A stretch of 10,328 nt of DNA from Planctomycetaceae bacterium (GTDB lineage: Bacteria; Planctomycetota; Phycisphaerae; Phycisphaerales; SM1A02): NCBI GenBank assembly GCA_002684315.1, contig NYVB01000182.1:1-10328 (forward strand), read 5' to 3'. The position numbers and the translations under genes are program-made. The notes under the pieces are model-generated. The model saw only the letters and a program-made list of their open reading frames with translations. It was not told the DNA's origin and did not search any database. Below, in pieces: positions 1-5,537 of this stretch (its first letter is position 1; each line of letters opens with the position of its first letter).

Positions 1-110
1 TCCGCGGCGGCGCATTCCGGGCAGAGATGGATCTCGTGCTTCTTGCCGTTCTTGATCCTCACCTCGTGGACCTGGGCAGGCTTTTCACATCTGTCGCATT
101 TGTGTTCCAT
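1..110 (-). CDS. McsA-like zinc-binding protein, N-terminus only (truncated by window edge)
   Basis: Reading leftwards from an ATG whose complement is at 108-110, 36 codons are open to the window edge. The peptide has two CxxC pairs, C5/C8 (CDRC) and C30/C33 (CPEC), separated by a basic, Lys/His-rich stretch (VRIKNGKKHEIHLC). This is the usual start of McsA/UvrB-UvrC-motif proteins, small zinc-binding proteins whose Firmicutes member activates the protein-arginine kinase McsB; in other phyla the role is unclear. The start is supported by a purine-rich GGCGGAG about 7 nt upstream on this strand. It lies 87 nt downstream of kdsA on the same strand and could share its transcript. The remaining domains, including any UVR motif, lie outside the window, so family membership rests on the zinc-knuckle pattern only. 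Another four-cysteine zinc-ribbon protein is possible. Confidence 0.65.
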   Translation of the reverse strand, partial: MEHKCDRCEKPAQVHEVRIKNGKKHEIHLCPECAAA

Positions 111-197
111 GTCGTTTCTCCGCCTTCCTCACGATAGTCATGCATCCATTGATGGTGGCGTTCAATTCGAAAAAAGAACGCGCTTGTCGAGGAACCC

Positions 198-1055
198 CTA
201 GCACGGCTCGGCCATCGCCTGACGAATTCTCACGAGTCTGGTGAGCAAACCTCTGACATCGGAAAGCGGCACCATGGTGGCGGCATCGCTGCTGCCGCCG
301 GAGGGATCCGGGTGGCATTCGATGAAGAGGCAGTCGACGCCAACCGAGGTGGCAGCGGTGGCAAGCAGCGGGGCCCGCTCCGGGCGCCCACCGGTGTGTG
401 TGCCTCCATCGCCTGGCAACTGGGTCGAATGGGTGACGTCGAAGCACACTGGACAGTGTTCCTGAGCACCGAGTTCCATCATGTCACCGAGTCCGATGAA
501 GTCATTCACCAGGCGGTCATATCCGAAGAACGTGCCTCGCTCGGTGAGCATCAGGCGCTTGCCACCGGCCGACCGGACCTTTGAAATCACGTTGGTCATC
601 TGATCGGGGCCCAGAAACTGCCCCTTCTTCACATTCAACGCCGCGCCGGTCTGAGCCGCAGCGCACAGGAGATCGGTCTGGCGGCAGAGAAACGCCGGTA
701 TTTGAAGCAGCGACACATGGTCGGCCGCCAGTCCGGCTTGCTCGGGAAGATGAATGTCCGTGCACGTCGGACGGCAGAGTTCACGACCGATCCTGGCGAT
801 TTCCTCGAGCCCCCGCTCAGCACCCGGGCCCCGAGCGGATCCGATGCTGGAACGGTTGGCTTTGTCGAAACTGGCCTTGAAGACATATGGAATGTCGAGA
901 TCGGCGCAGATCTGGGAGACCTCGGTGCCGATCTGGCGATTGATTTCCGGCGTTTCAAGGACACAGGGCCCCGCAATGATCAGAAGGGGGCGATCTCCGT
1001 CTGAATAATCGAACCAGTCGTGCAGCGTCTGCGTATCAGTCATTGGTTCCGACAT
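198..1055 (-). CDS. kdsA: 3-deoxy-8-phosphooctulonate (KDO-8-P) synthase, metal-dependent type
   Basis: This 285-residue cytoplasmic enzyme condenses phosphoenolpyruvate with arabinose-5-phosphate to KDO-8-phosphate, the precursor of the KDO sugar in the lipopolysaccharide inner core. The family signature FKASFDKANRSS is at residues 59-70, followed by a CTDIHLPEQ segment and NVKKGQFLGP (141-150). The residues matching the metal ligands of the Aquifex-type (class II) enzyme are all present: C31 in IAGPCVLE, H209 in FDVTHS, E246 in FIECHPDP and D257 in SDAATM. Metal-independent enzymes such as that of E. coli have Asn in place of the first Cys. An ATG at 1070 would add five residues, but it overlaps the GAGGAA ribosome-binding site (complement 1063-1068) that sits 7 nt before the ATG at 1055, so 1055 is preferred. 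The length is normal for the family. The related DAHP synthase is excluded by the KANRSS signature. Confidence 0.95.
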   Translation of the reverse strand: MSEPMTDTQTLHDWFDYSDGDRPLLIIAGPCVLETPEINRQIGTEVSQICADLDIPYVFKASFDKANRSSIGSARGPGAERGLEEIARIGRELCRPTCTDIHLPEQAGLAADHVSLLQIPAFLCRQTDLLCAAAQTGAALNVKKGQFLGPDQMTNVISKVRSAGGKRLMLTERGTFFGYDRLVNDFIGLGDMMELGAQEHCPVCFDVTHSTQLPGDGGTHTGGRPERAPLLATAATSVGVDCLFIECHPDPSGGSSDAATMVPLSDVRGLLTRLVRIRQAMAEPC

Positions 1056-1143
1056 TGGTCTGTTCCTCATTGTTCAGTTGGTACGAGGTTCCATGGTACA
1101 TCCGCCTTTAAACCATGTTTCGACGACCTCGCCACTCATTTCA

Positions 1144-1179
1144 TGTTCTTCCGTGTTCTTCACGCAAGCCGGACTTGCG
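1144..1179. repeat. One-turn direct repeat followed by a short hairpin in the kdsA/ytpQ divergent region
   Basis: TGTTCTTC occurs at 1144-1151 and again at 1154-1161, a 10-bp period that would put both copies on the same DNA face. Immediately after it, CGCAAG (1163-1168) and CTTGCG (1174-1179) form a perfect 6-bp inverted repeat with a 5-nt loop and no T-tract. The rest of the 243-nt divergent region (1056-1298) shows no gene and no convincing -35/-10 pair on either strand. The repeat could be an operator for either gene, and the hairpin could lie in a 5' leader. The chance likelihood of either element alone is not negligible. Confidence 0.35.
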
Positions 1180-1298
1180 GATGGCCGAAGACAACTGTGT
1201 CAGAGGCCTTTGGAGGAAGGGGCTTCCGGCAATGATTCATCACCATGCCCGCATGTGATCGGGGGAGGTGACAGGTAGGGGTTTCTTGGAGGGCGAAG

Positions 1299-2096
1299 AT
1301 GGCACATCTTCCCAGAGAACCAGAGGCTTTCGGCGAACAGGTTGCTGTGCTCCTGAAACGCTATTTTCCCGATCGAGAACCCGAATTGGTCGGTCCCCTG
1401 GATCTGATCGTCAGCGGTCGACATCTTGGCCTGGAAAACCTGTATCGGATGGTGCTTAGAAACCCGTCCCGAGGAACCGAAATCGTCGAAAACTATCTTG
1501 AGAAGGTGCTTGAGGGCGATCTCGTCCTGAACCTTCCCATGCCTCTGGCATTGGCACGAGGACGCATCATGCCGAGGATCCAGCCATTGAGCATCTTCGA
1601 TCGCCTCGATCGCGAGCAGGTCGCGCACATCCCCTACGTCAACGGTACCGTCATCGTCTACGTGATCGATCTTCCGGAGGTCACGGTCTCGATCACGACC
1701 GAACAGATGATCAAATGGGGTCTCGGCCCCGAGGATCTCGATGACATCTCACGAAAGAATCTGTCGCGGTACGTTCCCGAAGTGAAGATCAAGGTCATCC
1801 AAAGCAATGATGGCGGTCGGGCCGCGATGGTCTCCGAAAAGGATGGCTACGACGCAGCACGACTGCTGCTCACCACCTTGCACAAGCGACTCGCCCCTGA
1901 ACTCGATGGCGATTTCTTCGTCGCCACGCCGGCACGAGATTGTTTCGTCGCCGTGAGCAACGGTCCCGACTCCTTTCTCGACAGGCTTCGCCAGAGAGTC
2001 GGACAGGATTTTCGTCGCATGCCCTATCCGATCACACGCGAACTCTTCGTGGTGACACGTGACGGTGTGGCTGGTACGGCTGCCGACGCAGCGTGA
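1299..2096 (+). CDS. ytpQ: DUF1444 / YtpQ-family protein
   Basis: This 265-residue soluble protein without signal peptide or membrane segment resembles the DUF1444 (UPF0354) family typified by Bacillus subtilis YtpQ, whose biochemical role is not established. Visible family-like features are an N-terminal helical part; a central HIPYVNGTVIVYVIDLPE strand region (about 109-126); the ITTEQMIKWGLGPEDLDDISRKNL block (about 131-154), in which a helix-turn-helix-like stretch precedes the 'sub-domain' of the family; and a C-terminal ATPARDCFVAVSN / RELFVVTRD part. The length agrees with YtpQ (about 270 residues). GGAGGG at 1288-1293 lies 5 nt before the ATG. It is the first gene of a probable plus-strand operon, ending 12 nt before the amidotransferase gene. 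The family assignment was made by eye from sequence style and length; the function remains unknown. Confidence 0.7.
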   Translation: MAHLPREPEAFGEQVAVLLKRYFPDREPELVGPLDLIVSGRHLGLENLYRMVLRNPSRGTEIVENYLEKVLEGDLVLNLPMPLALARGRIMPRIQPLSIFDRLDREQVAHIPYVNGTVIVYVIDLPEVTVSITTEQMIKWGLGPEDLDDISRKNLSRYVPEVKIKVIQSNDGGRAAMVSEKDGYDAARLLLTTLHKRLAPELDGDFFVATPARDCFVAVSNGPDSFLDRLRQRVGQDFRRMPYPITRELFVVTRDGVAGTAADAA

Positions 2097-2102
2097 TAGT
2101 CT
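2097..2102 (+). promoter_or_regulatory. Possible -10 element for a leaderless amidotransferase transcript
   Basis: TAGTCT fits the TAnnnT pattern of a -10 hexamer and ends 6 nt before the GTG at 2109, so a transcript would begin at or next to the start codon. No Shine-Dalgarno sequence precedes that GTG, and no TTGnnn-like -35 element is visible about 17 nt further upstream. The hexamer overlaps the stop codon of the preceding gene. Read-through from ytpQ is the simpler alternative. Confidence 0.25.
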
Positions 2103-2108
2103 GTAGGC

Positions 2109-2708
2109 GTGATTCTTCTCATCGACAACTACGACAGTTTCACCTGGAATCTGGTTCAACGGATCGGTGAAATCGATGCGTCCATCCCCATTCAAGTGGT
2201 GCGCAACGACGAGATAGACGCCGATGAGGCGGACCGTCTCGCTCCTTCGCATCTGATCATCTCCCCCGGGCCGTGCACACCCGATCAGACCGGCGCCTGC
2301 AAGTCGATCCTCGATCGTCTGAACGGCCGAGTCCCGATTCTCGGGGTGTGTCTGGGGCATCAGACGATCGGTGCCTTGTCGGGCATGGTCGTCGAGCGCG
2401 CTTCCGCACCCGTGCACGGCAAGACCTCCCCGGTTCATCATGACGGGCGCGGCATCTTCTCAGGTCTGTCCCAACCATTCGAAGCGACTCGGTACCACTC
2501 TCTGATCGTGAATCGTGAGTCCGTGGATACCAGTCGATTCGAAATCAGTGCCTGGTTGTCCGATGGCACCATCATGGGCTTGCGCGCCCTCCACACGGCT
2601 CAACCCGTCGATGGCGTCCAGTTTCACCCCGAGAGCTTTCTCACTGAAGAGGGCCCCCGATTGCTGGCGAATTTTCTCGGGATGAAACTCCCCGCACGAA
2701 CCGCTTGA
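2109..2708 (+). CDS. trpG/pabA: Class I glutamine amidotransferase subunit of anthranilate / aminodeoxychorismate synthase
   Basis: This 199-residue cytoplasmic protein hydrolyses glutamine and passes ammonia to a chorismate-binding partner (TrpE or PabB), for tryptophan or folate synthesis. The N-terminus MILLIDNYDSFTWNLVQ is characteristic of the family. The oxyanion region is SPGPCTPDQTG (52-62), the nucleophile is C81 in GVCLGHQ, RYHSL is at 128-132, and H173 and E175 in QFHPES complete the triad. Single-subunit amidotransferases often serve both pathways, and sequence alone does not separate TrpG from PabA. Translation starts at GTG, the only start giving the canonical N-terminus, with no clear Shine-Dalgarno sequence. 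It lies 12 nt after ytpQ. No chorismate-binding component I gene is in the window, so the partner must be encoded elsewhere. Confidence 0.93.
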   Translation: MILLIDNYDSFTWNLVQRIGEIDASIPIQVVRNDEIDADEADRLAPSHLIISPGPCTPDQTGACKSILDRLNGRVPILGVCLGHQTIGALSGMVVERASAPVHGKTSPVHHDGRGIFSGLSQPFEATRYHSLIVNRESVDTSRFEISAWLSDGTIMGLRALHTAQPVDGVQFHPESFLTEEGPRLLANFLGMKLPARTA

Positions 2709-2715
2709 AACCAAC

Positions 2716-2721
2716 TAGAAT
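2716..2721 (+). promoter_or_regulatory. Possible -10 hexamer (TAGAAT) before the 2750 gene
   Basis: TAGAAT is one mismatch from the TATAAT consensus and lies in the 41-nt gap after the amidotransferase stop. It would give a short leader containing the strong ribosome-binding site at 2735-2741. No -35 element at normal spacing is apparent, so this could be coincidental and the gene could be transcribed from upstream. Confidence 0.3.
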
Positions 2722-2734
2722 GGTCCCACGTTCC

Positions 2735-2741
2735 AAGGAGG
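2735..2741 (+). promoter_or_regulatory. Strong ribosome-binding site fixing the GTG start at 2750
   Basis: AAGGAGG is a near-perfect Shine-Dalgarno sequence 8 nt before GTG at 2750. It favours this start over the in-frame TTG at 2705, which would overlap the end of the amidotransferase gene and place the site inside the coding region. Confidence 0.8.
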
Positions 2742-2749
2742 ACATTCGC

Positions 2750-3190
2750 GTGACTGAAGCCGCCCCCGTTCGAGAAATCGCATCATTCATTCTGGAAGAG
2801 CCACCCACCGAAGATTCGGTCACGCTCGGGGTCCATGGCACCGACTATCTCGTCATGCTGACACCCTCGGTCGCTCCGGCCGACTTTCCCGAGCCCGCCT
2901 CCCGACGAAATCGTCGCATTCGCGGAACCGTCGAAGGAAAAGCTCTGAAGATGCACCGGGCTGATGCAGGCGGGCGTTTCATCGAACCCGTTCATGGACA
3001 GCCACGCATCGTCCAGGGAACTGTGAGCCGCGTCGACGCTGCGAACGATCGGCTCTTGATGGACATCGTGGTCCCGATGTGGATCACCGTGGAGACGGCT
3101 GTCACAGGACAGCGTGCCTCTGATTTCCAGTCCGGCGATCTTCTGAATTTCTATCTCGAGAGCGGAACTCGATTCGTTCCCGAAGCGTGA
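2750..3190 (+). CDS. Hypothetical protein, 146 residues, no recognised family
   Basis: I do not recognise this protein. It has no signal peptide, membrane segment or cysteine-based metal motif. From about residue 55 it looks rich in beta strands: a basic patch RRNRRIRGTVEGKALKM is followed by PRIVQGTVSRVDAANDRLLMDIVVPMWITVE and a GDLLNFYLESGTRF ending. The strand-turn-strand spacing would fit a small beta-barrel, for example OB-like, but this is only an impression. The start is GTG behind AAGGAGG at 2735-2741. It is the third plus-strand gene after ytpQ and the amidotransferase, separated from the latter by 41 nt. It ends 12 nt before the stop of the convergent thioredoxin-like gene, leaving no room for a separate terminator. 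Base composition looks like that of its neighbours, so I see no sign of recent transfer. Confidence 0.75.
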   Translation: MTEAAPVREIASFILEEPPTEDSVTLGVHGTDYLVMLTPSVAPADFPEPASRRNRRIRGTVEGKALKMHRADAGGRFIEPVHGQPRIVQGTVSRVDAANDRLLMDIVVPMWITVETAVTGQRASDFQSGDLLNFYLESGTRFVPEA

Positions 3191-3202
3191 TCGTTTTCGA
3201 AA

Positions 3203-4258
3203 TCAGTTTTCTTCCGCCATCAGAAACTTGATCGCCGCCTCGACCTTGTTGTTTCTGCAATCAGGGACGCGCAGGCGCCCTTGACGGTCGAACACGTAGT
3301 AATCGGGATAACCGTTGACCATGTAGGCATCGATCGTGGTGTTGCCGACGTCATGGCAGACCGGGTATCTGATGTTTCGTGATCTCACCATCTCAGCCAT
3401 TCGTTCCGCACCTCGGTCATGACAGACGCCGATCAGCACGACGTCATCACCGTACTTCTTTGCCAGGGCGTTGTTCTTGGGAATCGAGGCAAGGCATGGT
3501 CCGCACCAGGTGGCCCAGAAGTCGAGGACGACGATCTTGCCCTCGAGATCCTCGGGTCTCATCTCTCCGTTGATCCAGTTGGAGACGTCCAGTTCGGGAG
3601 GGGTCGTCGCGTTGATCGAGGCAAGACGTCTGCTTCTTGTGATATCGGTGCCTGATTCGAGCAGCTCGGTTGGCACGGACGGTGGTGTGGTCGTGTCAAC
3701 TGTCTTCCGACCTTTGGCTGGTACGGGTTCCTTCAGCAGAGTCTCGACCACGGCCTTGACATGTGACGGTTGCAGTCCGATCGCACGGATCTTTCCCGTC
3801 CTGTCGATGACCGCGATCGTCGGCCAGAATCGGACCTTCCAATTCCTGGCACTTTGCTCATTGTCATCAACGAACAGCGGGTAGTTGATTTTCTTCTCAC
3901 CCGCGACGGTCGCCATCCGGTCGACTCCTCGTCTGCTGTCATGGATGCCCATGACGAGAAGACCTTGATCCTTGTACTCCGCCTGAAGATCGACCATCTC
4001 CGGAATCGCTTTCAGACATGGCCCGCACCATGTCGCCCAGAAATCGACCACCACGACTTTTCCAAGCATCGGTGGCGTGCGCACGGTCTTCCCATTGAGA
4101 TCCTCGAGTCTGAGCGCCGGTGCCTTCTTGCCGACCATGGCCTGGTGCATCGCTCTGACCTTTTCGTCGCCCCAGAACCAGCTCTCGGGAAAGTCGTCGC
4201 CGGCCAAAGTGGGTGCGGAAAAGAGAACGAGGAAGAACAAGCCGAGTAATCTGTTCAT
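3203..4258 (-). CDS. Exported protein with two tandem TlpA/thioredoxin-like domains
   Basis: This 351-residue protein begins with a signal peptide (MNRLLGLFFLVLFSAPTLA, probable cleavage before G20), so it should act outside the cytoplasm as a thiol-disulfide reductase of the TlpA/ResA type. Domain 1 (about 44-176) has FWATWCGPC with active-site cysteines C78 and C81 and a cis-proline candidate P146 in RFWPTIAVID. Domain 2 (about 222-348) repeats the pattern with C252 and C255 and P318 in GYPDYYVFD. A Ser/Thr/Pro-rich linker (about 178-222) separates them. Domain 2 also carries three further cysteines (C279, C301, C334). An in-frame ATG at 4285 would add nine residues that spoil the signal peptide; AAGGAG (complement 4267-4272), 8 nt before the ATG at 4258, decides the start. 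The gene is monocistronic here. No partner such as a cytochrome c maturation gene is nearby, so the substrate is unknown. Confidence 0.92.
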   Translation of the reverse strand: MNRLLGLFFLVLFSAPTLAGDDFPESWFWGDEKVRAMHQAMVGKKAPALRLEDLNGKTVRTPPMLGKVVVVDFWATWCGPCLKAIPEMVDLQAEYKDQGLLVMGIHDSRRGVDRMATVAGEKKINYPLFVDDNEQSARNWKVRFWPTIAVIDRTGKIRAIGLQPSHVKAVVETLLKEPVPAKGRKTVDTTTPPSVPTELLESGTDITRSRRLASINATTPPELDVSNWINGEMRPEDLEGKIVVLDFWATWCGPCLASIPKNNALAKKYGDDVVLIGVCHDRGAERMAEMVRSRNIRYPVCHDVGNTTIDAYMVNGYPDYYVFDRQGRLRVPDCRNNKVEAAIKFLMAEEN

Positions 4259-4283
4259 CTTGGAAGCTCCTTGGGCGTGGATC

Positions 4284-4318
4284 ATGCTTCATTAGCATAC
4301 GATGCATTCACTAACCAT
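4284..4318. repeat. Imperfect repeats in the divergent promoter region between the tlpA-like and oxidoreductase genes
   Basis: The 81-nt divergent gap contains ATGCT-tcatt-AGCAT (4284-4298), an inverted repeat with 5-bp arms. An imperfect direct copy of the block follows (4302-4318): both share ATGC, TTCA and a TA..CAT ending, with starts 18 bp apart. TAGCAT (4293-4298) inside the first block could be a plus-strand -10, 16 nt after TTGGGC (4271-4276). A regulator binding here could control both genes. The evidence is pattern only. Confidence 0.35.
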
Positions 4319-4339
4319 CCTCAGGGAGTTTGACCAGTC

Positions 4340-5533
4340 ATGTCAAAAAACATCGGAGTAGGTCTCATTGGCAATGGATTCATGGGACGGGCTCATGCCA
4401 ATGCATGGGGTGCCGTGAATCGATTTTTCACCCTCAAACGGCGTGCGGAGATGAAGACCGTCGCAGGGCTTTCCGAGGAGAGGGTGGCAGCCTTCGCCCA
4501 ACGCTGGGGGTTCGATGGAAGCACCATCGACTGGCGATCGATGCTTGAGGATGACGAGATCGGGTTGATCGACGTCACAACCGAAAATCACAAACACGCC
4601 GAGATGTCCATCGCCGCGCTCGAGTCGGGGCGAAACGTCTGCTGTGAAAAACCCATGGCCGGGACCCTCGAGGAAGCCCGTGCCATGCGCAACGCCGCCC
4701 GCAAGGCGGCTCGCAAGGGCCTCCATGCCTGGGTCTGGTTCAACTACCGAAGATGTCCTGCCGTCGCGTTCGCACATCAACTCGTGAAGCGAGGCAAGCT
4801 TGGTCGGATCTTCCACGTGCGGGCACAGTATCTCCAGGACTGGGGAGGACCCGACACGCCGCTTCTGTGGAGGTTCATAGGAAAACATGCCGGCTCCGGT
4901 GCCCATGGTGATCTCAATGCGCACATCATCGACATGGCACGTTTCGTCACGGGTGACGAGCTGACCGAGGTGAGTGGTGCCATCGAGGAGACTTTCATCA
5001 AGGAACGGAAACTCGTGGAAGGTTCGGGTGGACCGATCTCCGGCAAGGGAGCCTCCCGCGGCAGGAAGATGGGGCGTTCAACCGTGGATGACTGCCTGAT
5101 GTTCATGGGGCGCATGAAGCAGGGTGCAGTGGCAAGTTTCGAAGCGACTCGGCTCGCCACCGGAAATCAGAATGCAAACCGGCTTGAAATCAATGGCGAA
5201 AAAGGATCGTTGCGCTTCGATTTCGAGCGAATGAACGCACTTGAGTGGTGGGACAACACCATCGACCCCGGACTGCGGGGTTGGAGCAGGATCATGTGCA
5301 CCGACGCCGACACGCATCCCTACGTCGAGAACTACTGGCCCGCCGCACATCTCATCGGGTACGAGCACTGCTTCACCAGCATGTGTTCCGACATCCTCAG
5401 GGTCCTCGGGGGGAACAAGCCGGTCGTGCCTCTTCCGGATTTCGAGGATGCGTATCAGACGCAACGCGTGCTCCACGCGGCTCTGCTCAGTGCGCGCGAA
5501 AAAAGGCCGGTGAAAATGTCCGAAGTGAAGTGA
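4340..5533 (+). CDS. Gfo/Idh/MocA-family NAD(P)-dependent oxidoreductase
   Basis: This 397-residue protein belongs to the dehydrogenase family that oxidises or reduces sugars, cyclitols and related polyols. The N-terminal Rossmann fold opens with VGLIGNGFMGRAH (7-19), a dinucleotide-binding GxGxxG variant. CCEKPMAGT (101-109) holds the family EKP motif with K104. The C-terminal alpha/beta domain contains GSGAHGDLNAHIIDMARF (185-202), where D191 and H195 occupy the usual catalytic positions. There is no signal peptide or Tat motif, so it should be cytoplasmic, unlike the many exported planctomycete members. AGGGAG (4323-4328) is the likely ribosome-binding site, with a rather long 11-nt spacer. 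The stop is 4 nt before the start of squalene-hopene cyclase, so the two are almost certainly cotranscribed and perhaps translationally coupled. The substrate cannot be read from the sequence; a polyol or sugar related to hopanoid head groups is one inference. Confidence 0.9.
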   Translation: MSKNIGVGLIGNGFMGRAHANAWGAVNRFFTLKRRAEMKTVAGLSEERVAAFAQRWGFDGSTIDWRSMLEDDEIGLIDVTTENHKHAEMSIAALESGRNVCCEKPMAGTLEEARAMRNAARKAARKGLHAWVWFNYRRCPAVAFAHQLVKRGKLGRIFHVRAQYLQDWGGPDTPLLWRFIGKHAGSGAHGDLNAHIIDMARFVTGDELTEVSGAIEETFIKERKLVEGSGGPISGKGASRGRKMGRSTVDDCLMFMGRMKQGAVASFEATRLATGNQNANRLEINGEKGSLRFDFERMNALEWWDNTIDPGLRGWSRIMCTDADTHPYVENYWPAAHLIGYEHCFTSMCSDILRVLGGNKPVVPLPDFEDAYQTQRVLHAALLSAREKRPVKMSEVK

Positions 5534-5537
5534 GCCG

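Noticed and set aside
170..197. T6 run (on the minus strand) after kdsA as an intrinsic terminator
   Set aside because: Only a 5-bp stem with a G-T pair and a long loop can be drawn before it; too weak to call.
1268..1459. GTG start directly behind GGGGGAGG upstream of ytpQ
   Set aside because: The spacing to the purine run is essentially zero, the frame runs out of phase through ytpQ, and its peptide is Arg/Ser-rich without a recognisable pattern.
1749..2441. 230-codon open frame on the minus strand opposite ytpQ and trpG/pabA
   Set aside because: It spans two well-supported plus-strand genes and shows no family motif; a codon-bias shadow.
4343..4924. 193-codon open frame on the minus strand opposite the oxidoreductase
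   Set aside because: It mirrors the Rossmann domain of a confident gene and shows no motif or start signal.
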